Shown: in pieces, positions 1 through 11,121 of the stretch
Position numbering within the stretch: position 1 is the stretch's first letter
Layout: the number at the start of each line of letters is the position of its first letter
From: Taudactylus pleione
Lineage: Eukaryota; Chordata; Amphibia; Anura; Myobatrachidae
Length of the DNA: 64,000 nt
Assembly (NCBI GenBank): GCA_031769625.1
Contig: JAUIMM010000573.1
Coordinates: 509,001 to 573,000 of the forward strand
Reading direction: 5' to 3'
The notes under the pieces: generated by a model
Told to the model about the DNA's origin: nothing
The model's database searches: none
Seen by the model: the letters and a program-made list of their open reading frames with translations, nothing else
Made by a program: the position numbers and the translations under genes

Positions 1-1735
1 TTTGTCCCCCGTATTTTGGTTCTGAATAGTACGGTGCTGATTGCGCTTCATACAGGGGACCCCTATGTAATTTGTCCCCTGTATTTAAACTACCATGACT
101 GGCTGTTAAAAGCCCAGTGCTGGTTGTTGTTTTTTTTGGGGGGAGCACCTTTTTTTATTTTACACATTCAATTTTTAACATAGATGCGTAGATGGATCTC
201 ACTGTCGTGTTCGTGCATCTGTGACTTGTTGACTTTATTTTCTCAGGTGCATGAGCACTACCAGTAAGCCCTCTGATTCCCACTTTGCACTGCACCACTG
301 CTCTGCACCACCACTGCTGCTGCTACCCCACACGCCTATAGCTTGCACCTGCAGCCGTCTCGCTCTCTGCAGCTCCCAAACCACCTCTTGTGTGCTGTCT
401 CCTCTTCCACCTGTGCTAGTGTACCATTTTCTTGCCCTTCTCCCCTGCAGGTGGCCCGGTTTGCTCATCCAAACCCTGATAGTTTAAAAATGTTAAAAAA
501 AAAAATGTCTATGAAATTCCATAGACAAAAAAACTTACGGTTTCACATGTCCCATTAAGGCTTCTTAGACATGATTTGAAAAGTCACAAAACCTATTTAA
601 TTTCTGCCACTCGAACTCCAAAAAGTAATGAAATTACGATCATTAAGGCTGATGCCTTAATGGATGTGTTCCTTGCATAATACAGCTATGGTGTGCCATC
701 ACACCATGTGTTTACCTGCAGATTCAGCACTCTCACAGAGAGATTGCTGTCACTCACAAAATGGAGGAGATGCTGATTCACAGAATTGTGTGCTCATTGG
801 AATACACAGATGCAGTCTATAAAACAGGTCTGAGCAGTTATGTGGCACACACATCCCACTCTGTGCCCACAATCTTCCTATTCACCACAATAATCCCACT
901 GGGTTCCAACATCCTTCACACTCAATCCATTCATCTCATTTATTATACACATTCAGCTTCCTAAATGCTAAAACTACAGAATCATACTCTGTCTATGCAT
1001 GTACACTATTCACCTTAATGCTGCTAGAACTTCCCCAATCCCTACAGCTGTGTGTTATCCCAACTGTGCTAGTCTGCATGCCCTATCCACACCAATATAT
1101 CTTTCCCCATGTGCCCCCGCCCTGTCTTCCTGAATCCGTGCCACTCTGTTTCCATCCATCTGCACCACTGCCTTGCCCCCAGCCACGTCAATATGTCTTC
1201 CCCTTTTCTCTGCCACTTTCTTACTCCATGTACACCATTCTGTCTCCCCCAACCATGCCACTCTGTCTTCCCACCCATCCGCACCAATCTGTCTTGCCCA
1301 ATCCCTACTGTTGTGTGTTCTCCCATTGTGCTAATCTGTATTCCTCATCCACACCAATCTCTCTACCCATCTGTGCTGCTCTGTGTTCCTGCATCCATGC
1401 CACTCTGTACCCCCCATTCATGTCACTCTATTCTCCCAAACCATGCCACTCTGTCTCCCCCCATGTGCACCACAGTTTTCCACCAATCTGCATCACTTTG
1501 GCTCGACCCCATCTATACTGCTTAATCTTCCCCTCTCCACGCCTTTCTGTCTGCCCTACACACACTGCTCTGTCTTCTCCCCCCATCCACCATACTCTTA
1601 TCCCCACTGCGCAGCTCTATGTTCTGCTCAGACCTCAGTTGCATAGACTGCATGTGTGTATTCCAAATTTCCAATGAGCACACAATTCTGTGAATTAGCA
1701 GCTCCACCATTTTGTGAGTGACAGCAATCAATTTT
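1..1735. repeat. Long palindromic repeat, copy 1 (cut by window edge)
   Basis: This stretch is related, in the same orientation, to 51830-54000. Shared parts include the opening units around 'gtcccctgtatttaaac', the segment with 'caggtggcccggtttgctc', and the block 500-690 with the small palindrome cattaaggctgatgcctt. Inside it, 743-820 is the reverse complement of 1644-1729 with a few mismatches and a small insertion, so a foldback encloses the C/T-rich middle part. No transposase is visible. It is probably a non-autonomous DNA element or a composite of such elements; the superfamily is unknown. Confidence 0.7.
1018..1640. repeat. C/T-rich degenerate minisatellite between the foldback arms
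   Basis: Imperfect repetitions of motifs such as 'ccatgccactctgtctccc' and 'ccatccgcaccaatctgtc', with irregular spacing of roughly 25 to 40 bases. One frame stays open for 219 codons, but its translation is a low-complexity run rich in Pro, Ser, His and Cys that follows the repeat, so I do not treat it as a gene. Confidence 0.65.
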
Positions 1736-2451
1736 GTTGAGCAATATAGTATAAAATAAATGCTGAAAGCTATCTGATAGGATAAGGGACAATTATGAAT
1801 GAAGAATAAGGTATTTTTTCAAACTCAGGTTATAAATGTCTTTGAAATATTATCTTTGGTACTTTATGAATGGATGAGGTGCACCCTAAAATGGACACCA
1901 TAGTAAAATATGCAGTATTGTTATATTTTCAGTATTTTAAAAATAATGAGTAATAACCTTAAGTTTGTGTTTCATTCAGCAAAGCTATGCGGTGCATTTA
2001 ATATACAGAATATTTGTCATTATTTATATAATAAGGTTACTGTAACATACAGTACTCATTTCCTTCAACATGCTTTGTGAGGCTTCCAATTCGATTTTTG
2101 CACCTATAAATAATATACAGTTATAACTAAACAACGTCTTAATCTGCTTTTATGTTTCCTCATTGTTCAATAATTATGCACTAGATAATATTAGGCGTTT
2201 GGCATTCTCACAAATAAAAGTTGAAAGAGAAAATCCTGGGAATAATTTGTTCCCATCTGTGTTTACATTACATGCAAAATAAGGGAAAGTAAATTTCTAT
2301 AAAGCAGTGATAGCCGGGGTGAAGTCCGGTCTCTTCATGTTACTGTCAAAAAAAATATACGATTTGCAAATTCTGGGTCATTTAAGCACACTCACCACTA
2401 TCAGACATTAGGAGCTGGATTCAATTAGCTATGAAAGCACATTTTACCTCC
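1736..2451. other. No recognisable gene or element
   Basis: A/T-rich sequence. I see no conserved coding potential, terminal repeat or tandem array. Confidence 0.5.
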
Positions 2452-2459
2452 CTCTAGTT

Positions 2460-2764
2460 CAGTGGTTCTCAAACTTAATTGAACCAGGGCACCCTAGAGT
2501 ATCAGATTTCACGGCACCCATAAGCCAAAGGTTTGTTATTGAGAAATTCAGAATAAAATTATTAAGTAAATTGTGCTTACAGTACCTGTCATGCTTAGGG
2601 TCAGTTACATGGTGTTGGACAGGTTTGCTCTTCTGTTTGTCCACATATTTTCATTACATGGACCATAAATAATTTGATTTGGTGCTGGACATTCAACCAG
2701 AGGCACCCCTGCAAGTGTCCCGAGGCACCCCAGGGTGCCACAGCGCACAGTTTGGGAACCACTG
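2460..2764. mobile_element. hAT-type MITE with 8 bp target duplication
   Basis: It begins CAGTGGTTCTCAAACT and ends AGTTTGGGAACCACTG, 16 bp terminal inverted repeats (TIRs) with one mismatch, of the kind seen in Charlie-like hAT elements. The flanks are ctctagtt (2452-2459) and ctctagct (2765-2772), an 8 bp target duplication with one mismatch. At 305 bp with no transposase it is non-autonomous. Confidence 0.92.
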
Positions 2765-2772
2765 CTCTAGCT

Positions 2773-3976
2773 GATTTGCTGTGGAGGTGCAAGCAGAAAT
2801 CAGCTACTATAATGTGCTGATAATTGCATATTATTACTGTGGATTATAGAATAAAGATTTCCCCCAATAGTTTATACTCATGTCTTTTTTTACAGGGGAT
2901 CTATAACTTTTTGCTGCCATTTTTCACCTTTTATTCAAATTTCATGACAGTTACCTGTATCTTCTGCCCTCTGCCTTTGCCTTTAAATAATTTCCTCAAT
3001 GCTGATTCCCCCTCACCATAGATACATTCTTTCATCTAACTACACTGCTCTTTCTCTTGCCAAACAAACCGATATAATTTCTCCATCCATCTATCTGTCT
3101 ACCAATACTGTATATAGTCTCAATGACAGAATCTTACACGCAGAATGCAATGTGTATGATATCAAACAGTGCAAAATTGATGATACAATACAAATGAATC
3201 ACTCACTGATGTCGGCTTCCAGGTTACCCATTGCTATGATTTGTATAGCTTTTTATATACTGTATGTGTCCTGATCTATATGTAGGTAATTTAATTTCCA
3301 ATACTCTCTGAGTTCTCTCATTTCTAATGTATCCTCATGGATTTGTGCCTCTTTAAGTATATTTAGGCTTTATAGGACTCTTCCCCAAATGTCCCATTCT
3401 CACCAATCCTATATACTGTATGTGTCCTATTACCTTGTTCACATATGCCTCAATTCCTTATTATTCCCATATATCAGTGCCATATCATCTGCTAGTATTC
3501 CCATATTGATCAATATCAAATGTATTGAACCCACTTGTCTATGTGTTCATCCTGGTTTTCACATCCACATTGTATGTTTCGATTGAGTTTGCTATGTGGC
3601 TGGGGATGACCAGGTAATGATAATGTTTTTTTCTGCCTATTCAAAGAGCCATGCAGATAGGCACAGAACAGATGGCTTGCTCATTTTGTTTAGGTTTGTG
3701 AGTGGAACATATGCTACAGAAAGTAGACACTTTAATTTATATACAGAGTCTGGGAAAGCATACAAAATGGATCCCACTAACTTATTCATTAGGAATCATA
3801 TGTTCAGTGAGTAAATATATTAGGAATATTGTTTTAATGGACTTGGACAGTTATTCTGTTCTTCTTACCTCCCAGGATGAAAACCAGGGGTGAGAGTAAA
3901 AAGTACCTATCACAAACAACAATTAAAATAATGCAACTTGTGATTGGTCCAATATAAAGTGGTGAGGTGTGTTGTG
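2773..3976. other. No recognisable gene or element
   Basis: A/T-rich sequence with scattered open frames below 100 codons that show no conserved motif. I recognise nothing. Confidence 0.45.
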
Positions 3977-4760
3977 TGTTAGGTTCTGGTTTTTGTTGTG
4001 GACCCGGGGTGGTAATAGGAGCAGACACTGAAGCAGATTTAAAAGTAAACATGGAGCTTTTAATGAGTGGCTTAACAGACATCAATGTGGCAAAACAGAA
4101 AGTCCGGGTTTAGCACTAAAGTGCACTTTCTGAACTGTAGTGATGCAATGGGAAAAAGTCCAGGTAGTGATAACAGAAGGCAGTCCAGTATTCCAGGTTT
4201 TGTTAGGATGAAATGAATTGCAGGCTGAAGTGAATTGCAGGCTGAGGTGAATTGTCCAGAGGAAATGTAAGAGGAGGCAGGGTATAGCTGACACAGGTAC
4301 TCAGGCAAGGGAGAGGCAATAGGAGGAGGCAGGGGATTCCAACAAGGTGTGGAGCAGGTCAGGTAAACCAGGCTTAGGCAGAGAACCAACAGGCATACAG
4401 ACAAGCTCAGGAACTCTCTCTCAGCTTGCGCTGAGAAACACGTTGCACTGGCAATGAAAGGAAGCTCTGCACTCCCTTAAATACCCAGTACCACACTGTG
4501 ACAGGCCAGAGAGAGCATGTGACACACCAGGATAGGGCAACTAGGTCACATGTCCGGAGACAAGATGGCGGCGTCCATGCCAGAACAGATCGGAAGCACC
4601 ACCAGGCCTAACCAGACCAGAATGACAGTATGCCCGCACAGGACTATGTGCAGCCAATGCACCCTGCCAGACACCAGTGCCACCGCCAGACACCCCTCGC
4701 CATAGCATCCTCACAGGTATTACCCGTCGTCCCCTATGTCGGGAAACCCTGGTCGTGACA
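3977..4760 (-). mobile_element. Solo LTR, same family as the chromovirus at 56710-63431
   Basis: On the + strand it starts TGTTAGGTTCTGG and ends GGTCGTGACA. Direct 5 bp duplications TTGTG lie at 3972-3976 and 4761-4765. It shares with the LTRs at 56710 and 62645 the block 'ttgtggacccggggtgg', the body order and the segment 'aagatggcggcg'. Its length of 784 bp is close to their 787 bp. There is no internal region, so it is a solo LTR left by LTR-LTR recombination. Confidence 0.93.
4561..4572 (+). promoter_or_regulatory. YY1-type motif CAAGATGGCGGC in the solo LTR
   Basis: CAAGATGGCGGC matches the YY1 core (AAGATGGCGGC). The identical 12-mer is kept in both LTRs of the related chromovirus (57298-57309 and 63233-63244), although surrounding bases differ. 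Function is inferred from the motif only. Confidence 0.5.
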
Positions 4761-4894
4761 TTGTGTCTGTAGTCAGTCTCTTTAGAAAAATCTTAGTTTT
4801 TTTTCAGCAGGGAGCATTTACATCTCAAAAATGTGTCTCCCAAAATGCTTTTATGACAATTTCCTTCATTCACTTACAGTATATAGCTCAAGTA

Positions 4895-5225
4895 ATTAGA
4901 TTATGCAGTGTAGCTCCTCCCAAATGATCACCTCATCCCAATCCTGCCTCAAAGATTTTGCCCATGCTGCTTCTTTCCTCTGGAACCTTGTCTCTCTCTC
5001 CCCATCAGACTCTCCTCCTTTTCTACAAATGTCTCTCAAAACCCAAATTTTTATTAAAGCCTTCCAGCCCTCATCAAAAGACACCACTGTAAACTCCTCA
5101 CTCACTGTCTCTCCCCTCTGTGTCACCACTGTATGTCTGCCCTTCCCCATTAGATTGTAATCTCTCAAGAGCAAGGCCCTCTACCTACAACATGTACTTT
5201 TCTCTTCACTTATACAATCATCTCC
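4895..5225 (+). mobile_element. LINE L2-type 3' fragment
   Basis: The + strand encodes a stretch resembling the extreme C-terminus of L2-like ORF2 proteins (a 'LWN' segment followed by 'SLKTQIFIKAF' at about 5031-5066). The 'ttagattgtaatctctcaag' and 'agcaaggccctct' that follow are typical of L2-type 3' tails. No reverse transcriptase remains, so this is a 5'-truncated copy. Confidence 0.65.
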
Positions 5226-5424
5226 TCCCTATTGCCACCAATAGCACCAAACCTTGGGTTCAGCTGATGCAGCACTTGTGGGCAGCATGAGTGCATGTGT
5301 TGCAATGTTTATATTGCATATATCCAGGGCCAGTGCAAGGTTTCTCGGCAAGCTAGGCAAACTTTTGCCTACTCCCCCCTCTTCCCAATACACACTTTTC
5401 AGCCCCTCAGATGAAAGTGTCTTA

Positions 5425-5767
5425 CGGTGCCTATCCACTAATAGACATAGAAATGAGAGCATGATTATGACATTTGTAATAGTACTGTCGTTTCTATGTC
5501 TAGTGATGTGCCTACACTGAACGTTCACTCATTCAGTCTAGGCACATCCATCATCCCCGTACATGCTGAACCTGACGGGATCATCAAGTTGACCAGCATG
5601 TACAGGTGATGATAGATGGCAAAAACAACCAGCGGGCACGCGCATCGCTGGTTGTTTTTTACATGCCCAATTTGTTGGTGATTTGTGGGCTATTAACAAG
5701 CGATTGCACAATAACAACTTCGTTATCGTGCAATTGCACGTAAAAATCGCCTAGTGGATAGGGGCCT
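5425..5767. mobile_element. MITE with TTA target duplication (Harbinger-like)
   Basis: The ends are CGGTGCCTATCCACTA and TAGTGGATAGGGGCCT, imperfect TIRs of about 16 bp. TTA flanks both sides (5422-5424, 5768-5770). A three-base TWA duplication is typical of PIF/Harbinger. No coding region. The interior holds short palindromes such as the one around 'cgtgcaattgcacg'. Confidence 0.7.
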
Positions 5768-5770
5768 TTA

Positions 5771-6419
5771 GAATCATGATAATATATATAGTTATTCTAG
5801 TTTGCCTAATTCTATAGGTGCCTAATGTGATTATCAATATGTATATGTAGATCGAATAATACTAAGCACACAGGGATAATAGTTAGGTGGTTTTAATGGA
5901 TCCGGTAAATACTACAACAAATCAATTGAGAAGTCACAGTGCTCTCTAATTTGAGGAGTAATGTACGCAGGATATGGTACAGGGAAGTGTACAGGAATAT
6001 AAGGTCAAATGAATGTAGAAAAAATGGGGATAAAATAGTGAACAATGTCCTTTAAATATAGTAAAAAATATAAATAATATATAGTGCAGATGGAATTAAT
6101 GTCCTGGGGGGTTGCGCTCTGGACGGGCGGCGTCCCATGCCCTCTGGTCCGACAACTTACATTCTTCTTGCTGTTGATGTTAATCCTTGTGTGAAAGGTT
6201 CTTTCAGGTACACAGTCTCTCCGCCTCCGTTGGAGTGTGTGCCAAGTTACGACACCACCGGAACCACGATCACAGTTGATCACCTGGTCGCCAGCTATCG
6301 ATCACTGTGGCCGGCCACTCTACCCACCGGATGGTGGGGAGACTAGGTCCGTACGGAGGCAGTTATGGTGTGTGCCATGTGCACACTGCCTGGATACTCT
6401 GGTTTGCCTTTCACTTCCT
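5771..6419. other. No confident call; possibly upstream part of a Penelope-like tail
   Basis: A GC-richer block (6110-6350) carries two overlapping short open frames with no motif I know. It adjoins a Penelope-like tail and may belong to it. Confidence 0.3.
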
Positions 6420-6790
6420 GAATTGAGCAAATCCTTGCGGGATCTCGGGGGAACAGCTATTCTTGCTAATGCTTACTCCGGTAAGCATTCCTATGGCAGA
6501 GTGTGTTCCAATGATGGATTGAATGTTGTTCAATGCATTGCAGCCTTTCGGCCTTGCTCAGAAATGTGAATGATGGATGTGTCTTAATCAGGTTTAAATA
6601 GGCTTCTTGTGAAGCGTGGTTAGCATAGGGGTTGTCATGGAAACCGGGTGTGGTTCTAGTTGGTTTCCTGTCTGACATGGTTTGCATATTGGTTGTCAAG
6701 GAAACCGGGTGTGGTTCTAATTGGTTTCCTGTCTGACATGGTTTGCTTATTGGTTGTCAAGGAAACCGGATGTAATTGATTGCAGGGAAG
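6420..6790 (-). mobile_element. Penelope-like tail with 61 bp tandem repeats
   Basis: Read on the minus strand, 6541-6561 gives CTGAGCAAGGCCGAAAG, the type of 'CTGANNA...CCGAAA' motif found at Penelope-like element ends and also seen in the three PLEs with coding parts here. To its right a unit beginning 'gttgtcaaggaaaccgg' recurs at 6631, 6692 and 6753, a 61 bp period over about three copies. No endonuclease or reverse transcriptase survives. Confidence 0.45.
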
Positions 6791-6904
6791 TTTGTCTCTC
6801 CATTCCTTTTGTGTTTCAGTTGTTTGTTGCCTTTAGAATCACAACCGCCATTGACATATAATAAAACATCCTCTCTAAAAGAATAGATAGATACATAGAT
6901 ACAC

Positions 6905-7185
6905 CTGATTCAGAGGTGGACGCATTTAAAAATGTTACCACCGGGGGATGCAGATCAGAATTGCATGGTCATCCATGCAACTCTGATAGGCATTCCTGGG
7001 CGTTGACTGGGGGAGTGACTGTTATCAGTGGGTGAGTCAGTGTCAGGGACTGCGTCAAAAGACACAGTTCCACTGACATCAGTGGCCATATACCATCAAA
7101 CATTCTGAGCAACCATATGGCTGCTCTAATGTGCAATGGTGAGGCCGATGTCCGATCGTCAGATTAGAGCCGCAGCTGGTGGGCA
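6905..7185. mobile_element. Decayed palindromic MITE
   Basis: It starts near 'acctgattcagaggtgg', reminiscent of the GGGCCTGATTCAGA ends of the elements at 26319, 29699 and 58353. It contains inverted pairs such as 'cagaattgcatgg' against 'ccatgcaactctg' and 'gtcagtgtcagg' against 'ttccactgacatc'. Neither a second end nor a target duplication is clear. Confidence 0.4.
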
Positions 7186-7206
7186 TCTAAGTAGGCAGCC
7201 CATTCA

Positions 7207-7635
7207 TTGCAGGGAGCTTCCCTTCAGCAATTGGTGAGGGAGCCCACTTGGAAAGATGCAATATTAGTCTTAATACTTGCAAATGGAGACAGAATGTCGG
7301 ATGTAAAAGTTTGTGAAAACCTGGGATCCAGTGATCATCAAGCAGTATGGTTCAGAATAAAAACAGATACTGACTCACCCCATACAGAAACAAAGATGTT
7401 AGATTTTACTAAGGCTTATTTTGCAGGGATGGGAAGATGTGTAAGCGAATCTTTGGCAGAGTGGAGGAACTTGAAAGGAGTGCAGGAGATGTGGGGAAAT
7501 TTTAAAAGTGCAATATTAAAGGCAACAGACCTTTGTATCAAAAGGGTTAGGAAAACCACAAGAAAAAGGAAGCCAGTGTGGTTTGGGAAAGAGGTAGCAA
7601 GTATTGTGAAAGCAAAAAAAATGGCCTTTAGGTAA
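7207..7635 (+). pseudogene. LINE ORF2 fragment: endonuclease C-terminus and linker
   Basis: An open stretch of 142 codons. The motif LGSSDHQAVWF at about residues 40-50 is the SDH block of the apurinic-type (EEP family) endonuclease of CR1-like LINEs, in which the His takes part in catalysis. After it comes the basic linker (RKTTRKRKPVWF) that precedes reverse transcriptase in this family. The N-terminal half of the endonuclease, with the catalytic Glu and Asn, is missing, so no function is expected. The chosen methionine is arbitrary because the true ORF starts upstream and is truncated. Confidence 0.8.
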
Positions 7636-7950
7636 TACAAGTAGATGCAAAATAAATGAGGACAAAGAGGTGTATCTTGTAATACAGAAGGAGGCTAAGA
7701 AATTAATCAGATGTGCAAAGGCAAAAGCTGAGGAGAAAATGGCACAGTCGTAGGTAAAGGCGGGCAACACTTTTTTTAAGTATATAAGTGAAAGAAGAAA
7801 AGCAAAAGGTGGATTAAAAAGACTAGAGACAGAAAAAGGGAGTCTTGTTGAGGGAGACAATGAAATAGCTGATCATATTAATAGTTATTTTTGTTCAGTA
7901 TGTACTACTGAATGAGAGGACAAGGGGCCACAGTTAAGTTGCAGGTGTAA

Positions 7951-8860
7951 TCAGAAATATGAGGTAGGAACAAGCACATTTACAGAGGAGAAGATCCTAT
8001 CAGAACTCTCAAAACTGAAAGTTGATATATCAGTGGGGCCAGATGGGATACATCCAAGGATACTAAAAGAGCTTAAAGGGGTGCTGGTAACACCATTAAC
8101 AGAATTAATCAACCAGTCACTAGTATTAGGAGTAATTCCAGAGGACTGGAAAAGAGTAAACATTCCACTGCAAAAAAGTGGAAGCAAGGAAGAGGCAAGC
8201 AACTACCGACCAGTGAGCCTTACATCAGTAGTAGGGACCCCAAACAGCATGGATTTACTGGGGGGAGATCATGTCAAGCAAATCTTATTGACTTTTTTGA
8301 CTGGGTGACTAAGGAAGTAGATAAAGGGGGGCCATGGATTTAGCTTATCTAGACTTTAGCAATGCTTTTGACACTGTTCCACATTATAGACTGTTAAAAT
8401 AACTGGAAAGCATGGGAATGGATACAAAGATATTTGAATGGAAGATCATGGCTGCAGGACAGGAAACAGAGTTGTAGTAAATGGAGTGTAGTCTCAAGAG
8501 GGAAATGTTACCAGTGGAGCACCTCAGCGATCTGTACTTGGACCAGTGCTTTTTAATATCTTTATTTGTGACATAGAATATGATATTGATGGGAAAATAT
8601 GCCTTTTTGCAGGTGACACAAAGGTATGCAACAGGGTAGACACACCAGGAGGGGTAAAACAAATGATTGATGATCTACGTAGACTAGAGGAATGGTCAAG
8701 AACCTGGCAGCTACAGTTTAATGCCAAAAAAATGCAAGATCATGCACTTGGGTCTCACAAATCTAATGGCACTATACTGGAAACTACTGAAGAGGAAGGG
8801 GATCTAGGAGTCACTATTTCAGGTGACTTAAGGCAAGCAAAAATTGTAACAAAGCAATGA
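7951..8860 (+). pseudogene. LINE ORF2 fragment: reverse transcriptase
   Basis: Reverse transcriptase blocks appear in order across frames. GPDGIHPRILKEL (8036 on) and NYRPVSLTS lie in one open stretch (8033-8308). The palm region 'LDLAYLDF'-type block around 8335-8370 is broken. The last part (8546-8860) has 'LFNIFICDIEYDIDGKI', then FAGDTK in place of FADDTK, then EEWSRTWQLQFNAKK. The Asp-to-Gly change and the frameshifts make it inactive. Such an enzyme would have copied LINE RNA into DNA at a nicked target. Confidence 0.85.
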
Positions 8861-9295
8861 GGAAGGCAAGTCAGATGCTTGGTTGCATTGGGAGAGGAAT
8901 CAGTAGCAGAAATAAAGAAGTGATAATATCACTGTATAGGTCATTCGTATGTCCTCATCTTGAATACTGTGTTCAGTTCTGGAGGCCATATCTCCAGAAG
9001 GATATTAATACATTAGAGACTGTACAAAGAAGGGTAATTAAATGGTGCAAGGTCTACACAAAACATATCAGCAAAGACTAAAAGATCTTAATATGTATAG
9101 TTTGGAGCAGAGAAGGGAAATGGGGACATGATAGAAACGTTCAAAAATTTAAAGTGTTTTAACAGGGTAAAGGAAGGATACATTCTTCAAAGAGTTAGAA
9201 GTATTAGAACACGAGGACATGTTCTGAAACTGGAGGGTGGTAGGTACAGGGGAAATTTGAGGAAAAATTACTTCACAGAAAGGGTAGTGGACAAG

Positions 9296-9661
9296 TGAAC
9301 ACACAGCGTCAGCTTCCTGGACTGGCCGGGGGTTGCGGGTGAGAGATTGAAAGATCTCTCTCCTTCCACTGGAGACCGTATAGGCTTACAGTAGTTTACA
9401 CCATCTGAAGATGGTCGAAACTACCGGGGCTAAACTCCAAAAAGCATTGCTTTTTGGTGTTTAGTACATAGGGGTCAGATTGTAGTCCCCATTGATAATA
9501 ATGGGGACTGTGATCTGCAGCACTAATTAGCTCTTTGCCGGAGATTTCTGTGAAAGATATATATTATACACATATATATTTCCACAATTCTGCCGGCACT
9601 CTGAACAAATGGTAATCAGCTTGATCCTGTGCCAGAATCCAAAAAGGACACAAATATCTCT
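9296..9661. other. Unassigned; one hammerhead-like string
   Basis: No gene. Position 9405-9428 holds 'atctgaagatggtcgaaact', which resembles the CTGANGA...CGAAAC string of Penelope-like tails on the + strand, but nothing else supports a PLE here. Confidence 0.3.
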
Positions 9662-9830
9662 AAACATATGAACGGCGCTAGGACGCAGTAATCTTGAATA
9701 GAAATTTGTATTGAAAGATCAACAGTTTCGGAGCAGAAGCTCTGCTCTGAAACTGTTGATCTTTCAATGCAAACCTTTCAATACAAATTTCTATTCAAGA
9801 TTACTGCGTCCTAGTGCCGTTCATATGTTT
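9662..9830. mobile_element. Foldback (hairpin) element
   Basis: The left arm 9662-9717 and right arm 9775-9830 are reverse complements over 56 bp with one mismatch that I can see. Inside, 9718-9762 is a second near-perfect inverted repeat (arms of about 21 bp around a 3 bp centre). Single-stranded, the whole would fold into one long hairpin. No coding capacity. Confidence 0.85.
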
Positions 9831-9849
9831 GGAGAGAGAGATATATGTA

Positions 9850-10020
9850 TTTTAGGGATGTGCAGGTTCGGATTAGTTCGGATTTTCTGCCCAAATTTGA
9901 ATTTCTCCCGCCAAATATCGTTTCTCAGAAAGAGGCAAAGCGTAATCTTTCATGGACAAACATCATTTCTGGACTTTTGTCCATGAAAGATGATGTTTGT
10001 CCATTAAAGATGACGGGAAC
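9850..10020. mobile_element. Partial copy of the GGGATGTGCAGG MITE
   Basis: It matches the left half of the element at 10644-10870 (GGGATGTGCAGG, GGATTAGTTCGGATTTTC, 'agaaagaggcaaagcgt', 'atctttcatggacaaa'), but the right-hand terminal repeat is missing. Confidence 0.75.
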
Positions 10021-10643
10021 CTACCTCTTGCCCTAAAGACTAAAGGCAGACTCCTTTATACTTTTACTCAAATAAGATACCATTCTATTCTCAATCCAAT
10101 ATGAATTTTTCCTGTTATTTATTGAAAGTGTTGTATTTTATTGTATTTTATTGAATGGGGTTTCCCTAATGTAGGGGCCCCATTATGCATTTATAAATTC
10201 TCTTTTACTGTGTTTAGAATAAATTCTTTACTTTTTAATCCTACATTGGTATTTTTTATAATTTTTATATCACTGTTATATGCTGCTAATTTATTCACTA
10301 CTATGCACTTTATGCAATAAGGCACTTTTCATTGATTACTATTTAGACCGTTTGGTTATAATTTATTTATTTATTATTACTGTATACACTAATAGAGGAA
10401 CTGTTGCCCAAAGTCAATCCTCCTTTCTCTCCAATTACAAGGTAGTATTTTCACCAATACTACATATTATTGACATGGAGCTGACTCCTACTTAGAGATT
10501 ATATCTAGTGGCCTTATCCGCATTACACCCCATAAATTTGGAATCACTTATTTTGATTCACTGTTACCTTTTACTGGCGCCGAATCCACATAAAATGCTC
10601 TCTCCCCCTCTCTCTCTTCTCTCTCTCTATATATATAAAGATA
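10021..10643. other. No recognisable gene or element
   Basis: A/T-rich, with no conserved coding potential and no tandem array. Confidence 0.45.
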
Positions 10644-10870
10644 TTAGGGATGTGCAGGCTCGGATTAGTTCGGATTTTCCCACCAAATTTGAATTTTTTT
10701 CCCGCCAAAAATCGTGTCTCAGAAAGAGGCAAAGCGTCATCTTTCATGGACAAAGATGATGTTTGTCCATGAAAGATGATGCTTTGCCTCTTCCTGAGAC
10801 ACGATTGTTGTCGGGAAAAATCAGAATTTGGCAGGAAACTCCGAACTAATCCGAGCCTGCACATCCTTAA
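10644..10870. mobile_element. Palindromic MITE
   Basis: The left end TTAGGGATGTGCAGGCTCGG and right end GCCTGCACATCCTTAA are inverted repeats that continue inward (GATTAGTTCGGA against TCCGAACTAATC), so most of the 227 bp folds back. The centre contains 'catctttcatggacaaa' and its inverse. Its first bases resemble the TAGAGATGTGCG/TAGAGATGAGCG ends of the hAT family at 22551-29170, so it may be a hAT-derived MITE. Confidence 0.8.
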
Positions 10871-10874
10871 TAGA

Positions 10875-10878
<4 letters not shown>

Positions 10879-10924
<46 letters not shown>
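10879..10924. repeat. (TA)n microsatellite
   Basis: An uninterrupted TA run of about 23 units lying exactly where the Penelope-like tail ends. Confidence 0.97.
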
Positions 10925-10926
<2 letters not shown>

Positions 10927-11121
10927 AGTGAGAACAAACAGGCCTCACTCCCAGACTGTTGTGCAAAACGAATATATTAGCAGATCGAAGTTTCGGGGCC
11001 TGTCACCCCTTCATCAGGACATACAACAATAACACACTGTTACAATAAATACTACTGTTAATCGGGACTTACCCGTCCTCCCGCGGGTCACCGGCGTCTA
11101 GCACCTGCCGCGCCTCCGCTT

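Larger units (their letters stand above)
7190..9295 (+). mobile_element. CR1-type LINE, 5'-truncated and decayed
   Basis: A CR1-like ORF2 survives in pieces on the + strand. The endonuclease C-terminus is at 7207-7635 (motif LGSSDHQAVWF). The reverse transcriptase begins near 7980 with GPDGIHPRILKEL and continues through NYRPVSLTS (about 8200-8230). The catalytic box near 8605-8625 reads FAGDTK where the family has FADDTK, so an active-site Asp is lost. The C-terminal domain at 8857-9081 has LEYCVQFWRPY. Several frameshifts and stops separate the pieces and no 5' UTR is present. It is a dead copy. CR1 versus a close relative such as Rex1/L3 would need a phylogeny. Confidence 0.88.

Noticed and set aside
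1018..1677. 219-codon + strand frame rich in Pro, Ser, Cys and His
   Set aside because: It follows a degenerate C/T-rich repeat, has no domain and no codon-bias sign of a gene, and lies inside a non-autonomous repeat.
9405..9428. Plus-strand hammerhead-like string
   Set aside because: CTGAAGA...CGAAAC is present but no PLE sequence adjoins and no stem I is visible.
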